Of a stretch of DNA of 61,664 nucleotides, positions 50,437 through 59,932 are shown one piece after another; within the stretch, counting starts at the first letter, position 1, and every line of letters begins with the position of its first letter. The notes under the pieces were generated by a model that was not told the origin of the DNA, did not search any database, and saw nothing but the letters and a program-made list of their open reading frames with translations. Source of the stretch: Bordetella hinzii LMG 13501 (GTDB taxonomy: Bacteria; Pseudomonadota; Gammaproteobacteria; Burkholderiales; Burkholderiaceae_B); NCBI RefSeq assembly GCF_001548475.1, contig NZ_LRUJ01000031.1, positions 1 to 61,664 of the forward strand, written 5' to 3'. A program made the translations under genes and the position numbers.

Positions 50437-51135
50437 TCAGGCGGTAAGGGAGAAATCGAGTTGCAGCCGGCCGGCGGCATTGTGCAAGTGGCGCAATGCC
50501 GCGCCGCGGGCGGCATCGGCGTCGCCCGCCTGGATGGCTTCGAAGACGGCGATGTGTTCGCCGTGCACGGCGCGGGCCAGGCCTTGCTGGCGGGCAGTAT
50601 TGGCGCGCGCGGCGGTCACCGCCTGGCGCAATTGCAGATTGAGGTATTGCAGCAGGCGGCGATAGTGATCGTTGTGCGTGGCGCTGGCGATCGCCAGGTG
50701 AAAGGCCACGTCATGCTCGCTGCCCTGCACCGGGTCTTCGAGATGCTGCCCAAGCGCCGACAGCGCCGCTTGCATGGCCTGGAGGTCGGCCGCGTCGCGG
50801 CGCCGGGCCGCCAGCGCGGCCGCGCCGGCCTCCAGATCCATGCGCAACTCGTAAACGGCGCCCAGGGCCGCGCGATCCAGGCCGACGTCCGGCGGCACCT
50901 GGAAACCCTGCGCGCCCGTGCGGGCGATCACGGTGCACCCGGATCCCTGGCGCGTGCGCACCAGACCCTGGGTGCGCAGGCGCTCGGTCGCCTCGCGTAT
51001 CACGGCCGCGCTCACGCCGTAGCGCTCGGCCAGCGCCCGGCCCGAAGGCAGTTTTTCGCCTACGGCATATCGCCCGCGGCCGATCTCGTCGGCCAGCTGG
51101 CGGGAGACCTGCTCGGTCAGTGTCCTGGTTTGCAT
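50437..51135 (-). CDS. GntR-family (FadR/FCD subfamily) transcriptional regulator
   Basis: A 232-residue regulator. The N-terminal winged helix (RYAVGEKLPSGRALAERYGV, VIREATERLRTQGLV) is followed by an all-helical FCD ligand domain (residues 90-225) with the metal-binding His pattern (EHDVAFHLAIASATHN and later HGEHIAVFEAI). It heads the oxidase/dehydrogenase operon. A perfect dyad 28 bases upstream of its start is the likely operator, so it may repress itself and the two enzymes until a hydroxyacid binds. Confidence 0.92.
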   Translation of the reverse strand: MQTRTLTEQVSRQLADEIGRGRYAVGEKLPSGRALAERYGVSAAVIREATERLRTQGLVRTRQGSGCTVIARTGAQGFQVPPDVGLDRAALGAVYELRMDLEAGAAALAARRRDAADLQAMQAALSALGQHLEDPVQGSEHDVAFHLAIASATHNDHYRRLLQYLNLQLRQAVTAARANTARQQGLARAVHGEHIAVFEAIQAGDADAARGAALRHLHNAAGRLQLDFSLTA

Positions 51136-51162
51136 GGGCGGATTATAGCCGGAAGATTTCAG

Positions 51163-51175
51163 GTTATCTGATAAC
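51163..51175. promoter_or_regulatory. Palindromic operator upstream of the GntR gene
   Basis: GTTATC-T-GATAAC is a perfect 6-base dyad around one base, 28 bases before the GntR ATG, in the position expected for autoregulation. Confidence 0.6.
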
Positions 51176-51207
51176 TTTTGGCGATCCTGCCTGTCCAGGC
51201 CATCGGC

Positions 51208-51957
51208 TCAACGGTGGCGGCAGACGGGGCAGTCGGGGTCGCGGGGCACGTTGACGCTATGCCACTGCATGCTGCGCACATCCAGCTGCAGCAGGCGGCC
51301 GGCCAAGGTCTGGCCCAGGCCCGAGGCCAGTTTCAGCGCCTCGGCGGCCTGCGTGGTGCCGATGATGCCCACCAGCGGGGCCAGCACGCCCGTGGTGGCG
51401 CAGTTGATGTCTTCGGCCTCGTCAGACTCGGGAAAAAGACAGTGATAGCAGGGCGCGTCGTCGCGCCGCAGGTCATAGGTGCTGACCTGGCCGTCGTAGC
51501 GGATGGCCGCCCCCGAGACCAGGGGCTTGCGATGCCGCACGCAAGCCCGGTTGATGGCATGCCGGGTGGCGAAGTTGTCGCAGCAATCCAGCACGATATC
51601 GGCGGCGGCCACGGCCTGGGCCATGCTCTCGCCTTGCAGGCGCTCCACCCTGGCCTGGACTTCGACCTCGGGATTGAAGGCCGCCAGCATCTCGCGGCCG
51701 GACTCGGCCTTGGGACGGCCCAGGCTGGCGGTGGTGTGCAGGATCTGGCGCTGCAGATTGGACAGCTCGACGATGTCGTCGTCCACGAGCGTGATGTGGC
51801 CGATGCCGGCCGTGGCCAGATAGAGCGCCGCGGGCGAACCCAGCCCGCCCGCGCCGATGATCAGGACTTTTGCGGCCAGGAAGCGCTCCTGCCCTTCGAT
51901 GCCGAGATCGTCGAGCAGGATGTGTCGGGCATAGCGCAGCAGTTGCTGATCGTTCAT
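51208..51957 (-). CDS. moeB: MoeB/ThiF-family adenylyltransferase
   Basis: A 249-residue E1-like enzyme that adenylates the C-terminal glycine of MoaD or ThiS. The nucleotide loop GAGGLGSP (residues 35-42), DDDIVELSNLQRQ and two zinc Cys pairs (CYHC and CPVC) are present; there is no rhodanese domain. MoeB and ThiF cannot be told apart with confidence here; no thi or moa gene is adjacent. Its start overlaps the ctpA stop by four bases. Confidence 0.85.
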   Translation of the reverse strand: MNDQQLLRYARHILLDDLGIEGQERFLAAKVLIIGAGGLGSPAALYLATAGIGHITLVDDDIVELSNLQRQILHTTASLGRPKAESGREMLAAFNPEVEVQARVERLQGESMAQAVAAADIVLDCCDNFATRHAINRACVRHRKPLVSGAAIRYDGQVSTYDLRRDDAPCYHCLFPESDEAEDINCATTGVLAPLVGIIGTTQAAEALKLASGLGQTLAGRLLQLDVRSMQWHSVNVPRDPDCPVCRHR

Positions 51958-53405
51958 TTTTTGCCGGCGGGTTCGACTCCGGACGGCGTGATCGTCATGC
52001 GCTGCGTCGCCCCCGATGCATTGGGCTTGATATCGGCCTTGGCCTGGGCGCGGGCCGATCCTTTCTGCACCGCCTTGCCCTGCAGCAGGTTGATGGCCTG
52101 CAGCAGCTGGAAGTCGTCCTTGCCGCCGAACTCGAACACCTTGCCCGCGGGCGTGTCGGGGTTCTCGCTGGGATCGGACTTCACTTCGGCGTTCGGGCTT
52201 TGCTGGTTGGACAGATGGCGCTGCAGGTCGGCCTCGCGCGGCAGGCGGAACAGGTCGCCATCGGCCGTGTCGGCCACGACGTAGTCCGGCTCGATGCCGG
52301 TGGCCTGGATGGAGCGGCCGCTGGGCGTGAAGTAGCGCGACGTGGTGAGCTTGACCGCCGTGGTCTCGGACAGCGGCAGGATGACCTGGACCGAGCCCTT
52401 GCCGAAGGTGCGGTTGCCCAGCACCTTGGCGCGCTTGTGATCCTGCAACGCGCCGGCCACGATTTCGGAGGCCGAGGCCGAACCGACGTTGACCAGCACC
52501 ACCATGGGCACGGTCTTGGTCCAGCCCGGGATGCCGCTCAGGTAATTGCCTTCGCCGCGCGCGTACTCCGACGGCGTCGCCAGGTACTTGTGGCGCGAAT
52601 CCGGCGTGCGGCCATCGGTGGAGACCACCAGCGCGTCCGGCGGCAGGAAGGCGCCCGCCACGCCGATGGCGCTGGTCAGCAGGCCGCCCGGGTCGTTGCG
52701 CAGGTCGAGCACCAGGCCCTTGGGCGCGCCCTTGGCGCCGAGTTCATTCAGGTGGCGGGCCAGGTCCGGACCGGTTTTTTCCTGGAATTGCGCGATGCGC
52801 ACATAGGCCACGCCGTCGTCCAGCATCTTGCTGCGCACGCTGCGCACCTTGATGATGTCGCGCACGATCTTGACCACGATGGGCTGCGGGCGATCCGCGC
52901 GCATGATGGTCAGCGTGATCGGAGACTTGGGCTTGCCGCGCATCAGCTTGACGGCGTCATTGAGCGACATGCCCTTGGTCGGGGTGTCGTCGATCTTGAT
53001 GATGAGGTCTCCGGCCATGATGCCGGCGCGCGCGGCCGGCGTGTCTTCGATGGGAGAAATCACCTTGACGAAACCGTCCTCGGCGCCGACCTCGATGCCC
53101 AGGCCGCCGAACTCGCCTTGCGTGGCCGTCTGCATTTCGCGGAAGGCGTCGGCGTCGAGGTAGGCCGAATGCGGGTCGAGGTTGGACACCATGCCCGAGA
53201 TCGCATTGCTGATCAGGGTCTTGTCGTCGACCTGCTCAACGTAGTTGTTCTTGATCGCGGCAAAGACATTGGTCAGCTGGCGCAATTCGTCCAGTGGCAA
53301 GGGGCTGCCCCGCTGTGCGACCGCGGTGACGCCCACGCTCAGCAGTATGCCTGCCACGATGCCCGTGGCGACCAGACCGAAACCGCGAAACTTGCGAGTG
53401 CTCAT
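51954..53405 (-). CDS. ctpA: S41-family carboxy-terminal processing protease
   Basis: A 483-residue periplasmic serine protease anchored by an N-terminal helix (GLVATGIVAGILLSVGV). A PDZ domain (residues 95-180; GLGIEVGAEDGFVKV, AARAGIMAGDLIIKI) precedes the S41 core with the catalytic Ser in NVGSASASEIVAG and Lys in TFGKGSVQ. It degrades or trims periplasmic and wall-related proteins. It follows envC by 27 bases, an arrangement common in proteobacteria, and overlaps moeB. Confidence 0.93.
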   Translation of the reverse strand: MSTRKFRGFGLVATGIVAGILLSVGVTAVAQRGSPLPLDELRQLTNVFAAIKNNYVEQVDDKTLISNAISGMVSNLDPHSAYLDADAFREMQTATQGEFGGLGIEVGAEDGFVKVISPIEDTPAARAGIMAGDLIIKIDDTPTKGMSLNDAVKLMRGKPKSPITLTIMRADRPQPIVVKIVRDIIKVRSVRSKMLDDGVAYVRIAQFQEKTGPDLARHLNELGAKGAPKGLVLDLRNDPGGLLTSAIGVAGAFLPPDALVVSTDGRTPDSRHKYLATPSEYARGEGNYLSGIPGWTKTVPMVVLVNVGSASASEIVAGALQDHKRAKVLGNRTFGKGSVQVILPLSETTAVKLTTSRYFTPSGRSIQATGIEPDYVVADTADGDLFRLPREADLQRHLSNQQSPNAEVKSDPSENPDTPAGKVFEFGGKDDFQLLQAINLLQGKAVQKGSARAQAKADIKPNASGATQRMTITPSGVEPAGKK

Positions 53406-53432
53406 GCACACATCCTGATTTTGATGCCCGAT

Positions 53433-55001
53433 TTATTGGGCCAGCCACTGAGCTGGGTCCACCGGGGCGCCACTGTGGCGAATTTCAAAGTATAGGCCCG
53501 ATTCCACCTGGCCGCCGGTAGCCCCCACTGTAGCAATAGTATCTCCCGTTGCCACGCGGTCGCCCACCCGTTTGAGCAGGCTCTGGTTGTAAGCGTAGAC
53601 CGTCAGGTATTGCTGGCCGTGATCCACGATGATCAGATTGCCAAAACCGCGCAGCCATTCCGCGTAGACCACGGTGCCGGGCGCCACGGATTTGACCGCC
53701 GTGCCCTCCGGGGCGCGCAGAACGATACCGCGCCAGACGCCGCCGTCGGGGCGGCTCACGCCGAATCGGCCTTGTACCTGCCCGCGCACCGGCGGCGGCA
53801 GGCCGCGGCGCAGGCCGCTGCCGCCGCCCACCAGGGGCCGCGCGTCTTCGCGCGCGACGGGCCGGGCGGGCGCTTCCGGTTCCGGCTTTACCGCTTGGAC
53901 AGGCTTGGCCGCGGCAGGTTCGCGCGACTCGACCAGGCGCGGATGGGTGGTATCGGCCGGCCTGAGCCCGGCCCCTTCGGGATCGGCCACCACGGAGGGG
54001 CCGCGTCCGCGCTCGAGCGCCGCCTCGGCCTGTTCCCGCACACGCGAGGCCTCCTCGGCATCGCGGCTGCGCCGGGCCTCCTGGGCCTTGCGGGCGGCCT
54101 CGGCCCGGCGGGCTTCTTCAGCCTTGCGGGCTTCTTCGGCCTTGCGGGCCAGTTCGGCCTTGCGGGCCTCCTCGGCTTTGCGGGCTTCTTCGGCCTTGCG
54201 GGCCTCCTCGGCCTTGCGCCGGGCTTCCTCGGCGGCGCGGCGGCGGGCCTCTTCCTCGGCCTGCCGGGTGATGGCGACGCCCAGATCGTCGATCAGGCGG
54301 GACAGACGCTGGTCATCACGGCCCAGGCGGGTCGCCTCGGCGCGCTGCGCTTCTATCTGCCCCTCTAATTTCGCCAACAGGGTCGCGCGCTCTTTCTGCT
54401 GCGCCACGAGGGCCTGCTTCTCGTTGGCGGTCTCGGTGGTCAGGCGCTGGAGGTCCTCGCGCCGGGCGTCGGCACGCTTTTGCAGGGCGGTCAGGCGGTC
54501 GATGTCCTGCCGCACTTCGGTCACCGCCTGGGCGCGGGCCCGGGAGACGTATTCCAGGTAGCCCAGATTGCGGCCGAGCTCCTGGGGATCGCCGCCCGAG
54601 AGCAGTTCGGTCCAGGGAGACAGGCCGCTCGTATATTGGGCCTTGAGCTGGTCGGCGAGCTGGGTGCGCCGCTGCTGCAAGACTTCGGTCTGGTGGGCAA
54701 TCTGCTTTTCGAGCGAGGCCAGGTCGCCTTCGGCCAGCCGGCTGCTGTCGGCCAGCTCACGCAGCCGCCGGTTGATGGAGGAGATCGCGGACTCGGATGC
54801 CTTGAGCGCGTCGGCCGCCTCCTTGCGGGCGGCTTCGCGTTCGTCAATCATTTTCTGCAAGGAATCGATGCGATTGCGCAGCGCCGCCTGCTGCCGTTCG
54901 GCCTCCGACTGGCGGTTGGCCAGATCGCCTGGCGCCGCCTGCGCCGCCAGCGGCACCCACGCCGCGACGGCCATACCCAGCAAACCCGCTGCGAACCGCA
55001 T
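53433..55001 (-). CDS. envC: EnvC-like murein hydrolase activator
   Basis: A 522-residue secreted protein with a signal peptide (LLGMAVAAWVPLAAQA), a long coiled-coil (residues 25-340) and a C-terminal LytM domain (residues 415-522). The LytM part lacks the zinc-binding His residues: the segments read WRGIVLRAPEGTAV and LYFEIRHSG, as in EnvC, which activates amidases and does not cut peptidoglycan itself. The coil includes a Lys/Glu/Ala/Arg repeat from tandem 18-base units. It follows gpmA by four bases and precedes ctpA. The ATG at 55001 gives a normal signal peptide. Confidence 0.9.
   Translation of the reverse strand: MRFAAGLLGMAVAAWVPLAAQAAPGDLANRQSEAERQQAALRNRIDSLQKMIDEREAARKEAADALKASESAISSINRRLRELADSSRLAEGDLASLEKQIAHQTEVLQQRRTQLADQLKAQYTSGLSPWTELLSGGDPQELGRNLGYLEYVSRARAQAVTEVRQDIDRLTALQKRADARREDLQRLTTETANEKQALVAQQKERATLLAKLEGQIEAQRAEATRLGRDDQRLSRLIDDLGVAITRQAEEEARRRAAEEARRKAEEARKAEEARKAEEARKAELARKAEEARKAEEARRAEAARKAQEARRSRDAEEASRVREQAEAALERGRGPSVVADPEGAGLRPADTTHPRLVESREPAAAKPVQAVKPEPEAPARPVAREDARPLVGGGSGLRRGLPPPVRGQVQGRFGVSRPDGGVWRGIVLRAPEGTAVKSVAPGTVVYAEWLRGFGNLIIVDHGQQYLTVYAYNQSLLKRVGDRVATGDTIATVGATGGQVESGLYFEIRHSGAPVDPAQWLAQ
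54121..54210. repeat. Tandem 18-base repeat within envC
   Basis: Five near-identical 18-base units encode EEARKA-type hexapeptides of the coiled-coil. One unit has Leu/Ala substituted. Such repeats can change copy number by slippage in frame. Confidence 0.75.
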
Positions 55002-55005
55002 GCAA

Positions 55006-55758
55006 TCAGTCCTTCTTTGCCTTACCTTGCGCGGCCACGGCGGCCATCGCCGCTTCGATTTCGGCCGCATCGCCCAGATAGTAATGGCGAATCGGGCGCA
55101 GGTTCTCGTCCAGTTCGTAGACCAGGGGCTGGCCGGTGGGGATGTTCACGCCGACGATGTCGTCATCCGAAATATTGTCCAGGTGCTTGATCAGGGCGCG
55201 CAGGCTGTTGCCGTGGGCGGCGATCAGGACGCGGCGGCCCGACCGGATGGCCGGCGCGATGGAGTCGTTCCAGAAGGGCAGCACGCGGGCCACGGTGTCC
55301 TGCAGGCACTCCGTGGCGGGCAGCTGCTCGGCCGGGATCTTGGCGTAGCGGCTGTCAAAGCGCGGATGGCGGGGATCGTCCAGGTCCAGGGGCTCGGGCG
55401 CGATCGCATAGGCGCGGCGCCAGATCAGCACCTGTTCGTCGCCGAACTTGGCGGCCGTCTCCGCCTTGTTCAAGCCCTGCAGCTGGCCGTAGTGGCGCTC
55501 GTTCAGGCGCCAGCTCACGCCGACCGGGGTGTACATGGCATCCATGGCGTCCAGGGCGATCCACAGGGTGCGGATGGCGCGCTTGAGCACCGAGGTGTAG
55601 GCGAGGTCGAACACATAACCTTCACGCTTGAGCAGTTCGCCGGCCTTGCGGGCCTGTTCGCGGCCGGTTTCGGTCAGGTCGACGTCGGTCCAGCCGGTGA
55701 AGCGGTTTTCCAGATTCCACTGGCTTTCACCGTGGCGCATGAGGACGAGTTTGTACAT
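55006..55758 (-). CDS. gpmA: 2,3-bisphosphoglycerate-dependent phosphoglycerate mutase
   Basis: A 250-residue dPGM that interconverts 3- and 2-phosphoglycerate in glycolysis. The phospho-His motif [10 protein letters not shown] (His9) and the second His in [12 protein letters not shown] are intact, and [13 protein letters not shown] is standard. The ATG at 55758 is used; the tracked start adds two residues. It heads the gpmA-envC-ctpA-moeB run on the minus strand. Confidence 0.96.
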   Translation of the reverse strand: MYKLVLMRHGESQWNLENRFTGWTDVDLTETGREQARKAGELLKREGYVFDLAYTSVLKRAIRTLWIALDAMDAMYTPVGVSWRLNERHYGQLQGLNKAETAAKFGDEQVLIWRRAYAIAPEPLDLDDPRHPRFDSRYAKIPAEQLPATECLQDTVARVLPFWNDSIAPAIRSGRRVLIAAHGNSLRALIKHLDNISDDDIVGVNIPTGQPLVYELDENLRPIRHYYLGDAAEIEAAMAAVAAQGKAKKD

Positions 55759-55950
55759 GGTCAAAGGCGCAAATCGCGCAGGTTGGAGGTGAACAATAGG
55801 CTCATTTTATAATTGAGTGATTTTGCCCCAGGCTTAGCCCCCCCGGCGCGGTATGCTGCCGGGCCGTCGCCATCTGGCCCCAAAGCCGCCCGACCCGACG
55901 CCGCGCGTCGGAAATCCGGGCGTCCAGGGCGCCGCACTTCAGGATGTCTC

Positions 55951-56373
55951 GTGGATTTTCTGCAATTTTTGATCGACAAGAACAATATCTTCATCGTCGT
56001 CGTGGCGCTGGCCTCGGGAGGCATGCTCCTGGTGACCAGCCTGCGCAAGGGCCGCGGCGGCTCGGCCCTGGACACCAACGCGGCCATCCAGTTGGTCAAC
56101 CAACAGGGCGCCGTCTGGGTCGACGTGCGCGCGGCCGAGCAGTTCCAGGCCGGCCATATCGCCCAGGCCCGCAGCGTCCCGGCCGAGGAGCTCGAAAAGA
56201 AGGCGGCCTCGCTGCCCAAGAACAAGCCGCTCATCGTGGTTTGCGAACAGGGCCGCAATGCGCCGCGCATCGCCCAGCGCCTCAAGGCCCTGGGCCTGAC
56301 CGACGTCAAGACGCTGGAAGGCGGCATGCGCGCCTGGTACGCGGCCAATCTTCCGGTCACGCAAAAAGGCTGA
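55951..56373 (+). CDS. Membrane-anchored rhodanese-like protein
   Basis: A 140-residue protein with an N-terminal membrane helix (IFIVVVALASGGMLLV) and a rhodanese domain with the catalytic Cys98 in LIVVCEQGRNAPR. It resembles YibN, whose gene also lies beside grxC and secB in enterobacteria. The start is a GTG at 55951 with an AGGA site upstream; the long upstream frame is Arg/Pro-rich shadow. It is the first gene of the grxC-secB-gpsA run and is divergent from gpmA (192 bases). Confidence 0.88.
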   Translation: MDFLQFLIDKNNIFIVVVALASGGMLLVTSLRKGRGGSALDTNAAIQLVNQQGAVWVDVRAAEQFQAGHIAQARSVPAEELEKKAASLPKNKPLIVVCEQGRNAPRIAQRLKALGLTDVKTLEGGMRAWYAANLPVTQKG

Positions 56374-56430
56374 CACGGCAAGCCCCGGGCCATTCAATGA
56401 GTCCCATATTGCTTTCGATGGAGGGAAGCC

Positions 56431-56688
56431 ATGCAAAAAGTTGTTATGTATAGCAAGGACTACTGTCCGTACTGCGCCCGGGCAGAGGCTTTGCTGCGCC
56501 AACGCGGGGTCACCGACATCGAGAAAATCCAGATCGATCGCGAACCCGCCCAGCGCGATGCCATGATCGAGCGCACGGGCCGCCGCACGGTGCCGCAGAT
56601 TTTCATCGGCGACACCCACGTGGGTGGCTGCGACGACCTCCAGGCGCTGGACCGCGCCGGTGGTCTGCTTCCCTTGTTAAACGGCTGA
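56431..56688 (+). CDS. grxC: Glutaredoxin 3
   Basis: An 85-residue glutaredoxin with the CPYC redox site (Cys12, Cys15), the TVPQIFIG cis-Pro segment and the GGCDDL glutathione-binding stretch. It reduces disulfides using glutathione in the cytoplasm. It sits between the rhodanese gene and secB in a conserved order. Confidence 0.95.
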   Translation: MQKVVMYSKDYCPYCARAEALLRQRGVTDIEKIQIDREPAQRDAMIERTGRRTVPQIFIGDTHVGGCDDLQALDRAGGLLPLLNG

Positions 56689-56745
56689 CGGCAACCGCCA
56701 ACGGCTTCTCTCAAGCCTTACAACCCTATAAAACCGGAATCTCTC

Positions 56746-57273
56746 ATGGCCGATCAGGACCAAAACACCCAGCAAACCGGCTCCGATGCGCCCGCCTTCA
56801 ATCTCCAGCGCGTCTATCTAAAGGACCTGTCGCTGGAAATGCCGAATGCGCCGCACATCTTCCTGGAACAGGAAGGCCCGGCGGTCGAAGTGACCATCAA
56901 TGTCGGCGGCCAGCGCCTGGCCGATACCGTCTTCGAATCGACCGTCACCGTGACCGTCACGACCCGCGTCAACGACAAGGTCCTGTACCTGGTCGAGGGC
57001 ACGCAGGCTGGCATCTTCGAACTGGCCAACATCCCGCCCGAGCAGATGGACCCCATCCTGGGCATCGTCTGCCCGACCATGCTCTACCCCTATCTGCGCG
57101 CCAACGTGGCCGACGCGATCACCCGCAGCTCGCTGCCGGCCCTGCATCTGACCGAAGTCAACTTCCAGGCCCTGTACGAGCAACGCCTGGCCGAAATGGC
57201 CCAGCAGCAAGACAAGCCCGCCAACGGGAGCGAGTCCGGCATCATCCTGCCGCCGGGCGCCACCCGCCAGTAA
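56746..57273 (+). CDS. secB: Protein-export chaperone SecB
   Basis: A 175-residue SecB with [20 protein letters not shown], the conserved [11 protein letters not shown] strand and the [17 protein letters not shown] segment near residue 110. It holds precursor proteins unfolded and delivers them to SecA. It lies 57 bases after grxC and 12 before gpsA. Confidence 0.97.
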   Translation: MADQDQNTQQTGSDAPAFNLQRVYLKDLSLEMPNAPHIFLEQEGPAVEVTINVGGQRLADTVFESTVTVTVTTRVNDKVLYLVEGTQAGIFELANIPPEQMDPILGIVCPTMLYPYLRANVADAITRSSLPALHLTEVNFQALYEQRLAEMAQQQDKPANGSESGIILPPGATRQ

Positions 57274-57285
57274 GTCCCTCCCGCC

Positions 57286-58362
57286 ATGGCCCGCCCCCCC
57301 TCCCCCGCCCTGCGCGTCGCCGTTCTCGGCGCGGGCAGCTGGGGCACGGCCCTGGCGGCGGCGGCCGCCCGCCGCCATCCCACCCTGTTGTGGGCGCGCG
57401 ACCCGGCCCAGGCCCAGCGCCTGGAGGCCGAGCGCGAAAACACCCGATATCTGCCCGGCGTGGCCCTGCCGGCCGCGCTGCAATTCAGCGCCGACCTGGA
57501 CCACGCCCTGGCCTTCCTGGGCAGTGACCCCGACCACGCCCTCATCATCCTCGGCGTGCCCGTGGCTGGCATGAGCGCCATGATGGCCGAACTGGCCCGG
57601 CGCCTGCCGACGCTGGGCATGGCCGACACGCCTATCGTCTGGACCTGCAAGGGTTTCGAGACCGACACCGCCCGGCTGCCGCACGAGATCGCGCGGCAAG
57701 CCGCCGCCGGCATGAGCGGGCTGGCCTGCGGCGTGCTGTCCGGCCCGTCCTTTGCCCGCGAAGTCGCCCAAGGCCTGCCCGTGGCGCTTACAGTGGCCAG
57801 CGATGACGCGCGCGTCACCCGCGCGGCCACGGCCGCCCTGCATGGCGGCGCGGTACGTGTCTACGCCAGCCAGGACGTGGCCGGCGTCGAGGTGGGCGGG
57901 GCCCTGAAGAATGTCATCGCCGTGGCCTGCGGGATTTCGGACGGCCTGGCGCTGGGCACCAATGCCCGCGCCGCCCTCATCACCCGCGGCCTGGCCGAAA
58001 TGACGCGCTTTGGCGCCGCGCTGGGCGCGCGCGCCGACACCTTTGCCGGCCTCACGGGCCTGGGCGACCTGGTGCTGACCGCCACGGGAGAGCTGTCGCG
58101 CAACCGCCGCGTGGGCCTGGAGATCGGTGCCGGCCGCAAGCTCGAGGACATCCTGGCCAGCGGCATCACCGCCGAGGGCGTGCGCTGCGCCCGGGCCGCC
58201 TTGCAGCGGGCGCGTTCGCTGGGCGTCGAGCTGCCCATCACCGAGGCCGTGTGCGCCGTGCTGTTCGAGGGCGTGGCGCCCATGACCGCCGTTTCCGCCC
58301 TGTTGGCGCGCGAGGCGCGCCAAGAAGGCCCCGGTCCCGCCGAAAGCAACCCCACCCGCTGA
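57286..58362 (+). CDS. gpsA: NAD(P)-dependent glycerol-3-phosphate dehydrogenase
   Basis: A 358-residue enzyme that makes glycerol-3-phosphate for phospholipids. The N-terminal NAD loop [10 protein letters not shown] (near residue 15), the [14 protein letters not shown] stretch, and the catalytic Lys region [20 protein letters not shown] are intact. It is the last gene of the secB operon; the next gene begins 64 bases on. Confidence 0.95.
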   Translation: MARPPSPALRVAVLGAGSWGTALAAAAARRHPTLLWARDPAQAQRLEAERENTRYLPGVALPAALQFSADLDHALAFLGSDPDHALIILGVPVAGMSAMMAELARRLPTLGMADTPIVWTCKGFETDTARLPHEIARQAAAGMSGLACGVLSGPSFAREVAQGLPVALTVASDDARVTRAATAALHGGAVRVYASQDVAGVEVGGALKNVIAVACGISDGLALGTNARAALITRGLAEMTRFGAALGARADTFAGLTGLGDLVLTATGELSRNRRVGLEIGAGRKLEDILASGITAEGVRCARAALQRARSLGVELPITEAVCAVLFEGVAPMTAVSALLAREARQEGPGPAESNPTR

Positions 58363-58426
58363 GGCCGGACCACCCCGCCCCCCTATTCACGCGCGTCTAC
58401 AACAACAACCCCGAGGAGAGTCTTCC

Positions 58427-59404
58427 ATGTCTTTCGCACGCCTGTTCGGCCGCCTGGGCCTGGGCCTGGCCACCGTCATGCTGCCGCTGGCCGCGCACGC
58501 GGCCTGGCCCGAGCGCCCCATCCACCTGGTGGTGCCCTTCCCGCCCGGCTCGTCGCCCGACCTGCTGGCCCGCACCATCGCCGAGCCGCTGTCGCAGGTC
58601 TTGCAGCAATCCATCGTGGTGGACAACAAACCGGGCGCGGGCGGCAACATCGGCACGCGCATCGTGTCGCAGGCCAAGCCCGACGGCTACACCCTGCTCT
58701 ATACGATCAATGGTCCGCTGGTGACCGCCCCCACCCTGTACAAGCGCACCCTGGGCTATGACCCGCTGAAGGACCTGGCGCCTATCACCCTGGTCGCCAC
58801 CAGCCCCAATGTGCTGACCGTGCCCGCCAACCTGGGTGCCGACAACCTGCAGGATTTCGTGAAACTGGCCAAGGAGCGCGCGGGCGCGCTGAACTATGGC
58901 TCGGTCGGCCCGGGCAGCTCGGCCCACCTGGCCATGGAGATGTTCAAGCAGGAAGCCAAGATCGACCTGGCGCAGATTCCCTACCCGGGCTTTCCGCAAG
59001 TGATCTCGGCCATCATCGGCGGCGACGTGCAGGCGGGCTTCATGGTGCCGGCCATCGCCATGCCGCAGGTCAAGGATGGCCGCGTGAAGGCGCTGGCCAT
59101 CACCAGCCTGGAGCCCAGCGATGCCCTGCCCGGCATCCCGACCATGGCTTCGCAAGGCTATCCGGGTTTCGAGGCGATTTCATGGAACGCCATCCTGGCG
59201 CCGGCCGGCACGCCCACGCCCATCGTCGAACGGCTCAATAGCGAGCTGGCCCGCATCATCGACAGCGAGGCGGTGCGCAAGCAGTTGCTGCTGCAGTACT
59301 TCACGCCGGCCCCGTCCACGCCCGAAGCGCTCACCCAGCGCATCCGCGACGAAAAGGCGCGCTGGGACCGGGTGATCGAGAGCCTGAACCTGTCGCTGGA
59401 TTGA
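58427..59404 (+). CDS. Bug-family tricarboxylate-type solute-binding protein
   Basis: A 325-residue periplasmic protein with a signal peptide (LATVMLPLAAHAA) and the Bug fold: PIHLVVPFPPGSSPDLLART, QSIVVDNKPGAGGNIGT, LNYGSVGPGSSAHLAMEMFK. These bind carboxylates or other small molecules and are very numerous in Bordetella and its relatives. No TctAB permease genes are adjacent, as is common for orphan Bug proteins. It ends at a terminator. Confidence 0.93.
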   Translation: MSFARLFGRLGLGLATVMLPLAAHAAWPERPIHLVVPFPPGSSPDLLARTIAEPLSQVLQQSIVVDNKPGAGGNIGTRIVSQAKPDGYTLLYTINGPLVTAPTLYKRTLGYDPLKDLAPITLVATSPNVLTVPANLGADNLQDFVKLAKERAGALNYGSVGPGSSAHLAMEMFKQEAKIDLAQIPYPGFPQVISAIIGGDVQAGFMVPAIAMPQVKDGRVKALAITSLEPSDALPGIPTMASQGYPGFEAISWNAILAPAGTPTPIVERLNSELARIIDSEAVRKQLLLQYFTPAPSTPEALTQRIRDEKARWDRVIESLNLSLD

Positions 59405-59411
59405 TCGTCTG

Positions 59412-59435
59412 AAGGGGCCTGACGGCCCCTTGTCT
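59412..59435 (+). terminator. Terminator of the Bug-family gene
   Basis: An 8-base stem AAGGGGCC/GGCCCCTT with loop TGAC is followed by a short TTGTCT. It overlaps the stop of the convergent trmL gene and may serve both directions. Confidence 0.65.
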
Positions 59436-59904
59436 ATTCGCCGCCCGCGTAGCCTTGCTGGCGCCAGGCTTCGAACACCGTCACCGCCACGGCGTTGGAC
59501 AGGTTGAGGCTGCGCTGGCCGGGCCGCATGGGCAGGCGCAAGCGCTGCGCGGGCGCGAACAGCGCCACATGCTCGGGCGACAGGCCGGCGGTCTCCCTGC
59601 CGAAGACAAAGACATCTCCGGGCTGGTATTGCATGCCGGCGGCGCTGCGCGCGCCCTGCGTGGTCATGGCGAAGATGCGCGCGGCCGGCGCGCCCGTGGC
59701 CGCCAGGGCGGCAGGCAGATCGTCATGGACCTTCATGGGCTGCCATTCGTGATAGTCCAGCCCCGCGCGGCGCAGGCGCGCGTCGTCCAATTCGAAGCCC
59801 AGCGGCCGCACCAAGTGCAGTTGCGCGCCGGTATTGGCGCAAAGCCGGATGGCATTGCCGGTGTTGGGCGGGATTTCGGGGCAGACGAGGATGACGTGGA
59901 ACAT
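59434..59904 (-). CDS. trmL: tRNA (cytidine/uridine(34)-2'-O)-methyltransferase
   Basis: A 156-residue SPOUT-class methyltransferase (TrmL/YibK). It opens MFHVILVCPEIPPNTGNAIR, with FVFGRETAGLSPEH and MRPGQRSLNLSNAVAVTVFE as the knot motifs for SAM binding. It methylates the wobble ribose of some leucine tRNAs. The tracked frame continues upstream into comF DNA; the ATG at 59904 gives the conserved start. Confidence 0.93.
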   Translation of the reverse strand: MFHVILVCPEIPPNTGNAIRLCANTGAQLHLVRPLGFELDDARLRRAGLDYHEWQPMKVHDDLPAALAATGAPAARIFAMTTQGARSAAGMQYQPGDVFVFGRETAGLSPEHVALFAPAQRLRLPMRPGQRSLNLSNAVAVTVFEAWRQQGYAGGE

Positions 59905-59932
59905 GATGACAACAATGGGGGCCGAGCGGCAT

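Noticed and set aside
51208-51957. Assigning the E1-like enzyme to thiamine synthesis because thiC is in the window
   Set aside because: thiC is over 6 kb away on the other strand with its own riboswitch; this gene is coupled to ctpA, so MoeB is equally or more likely.
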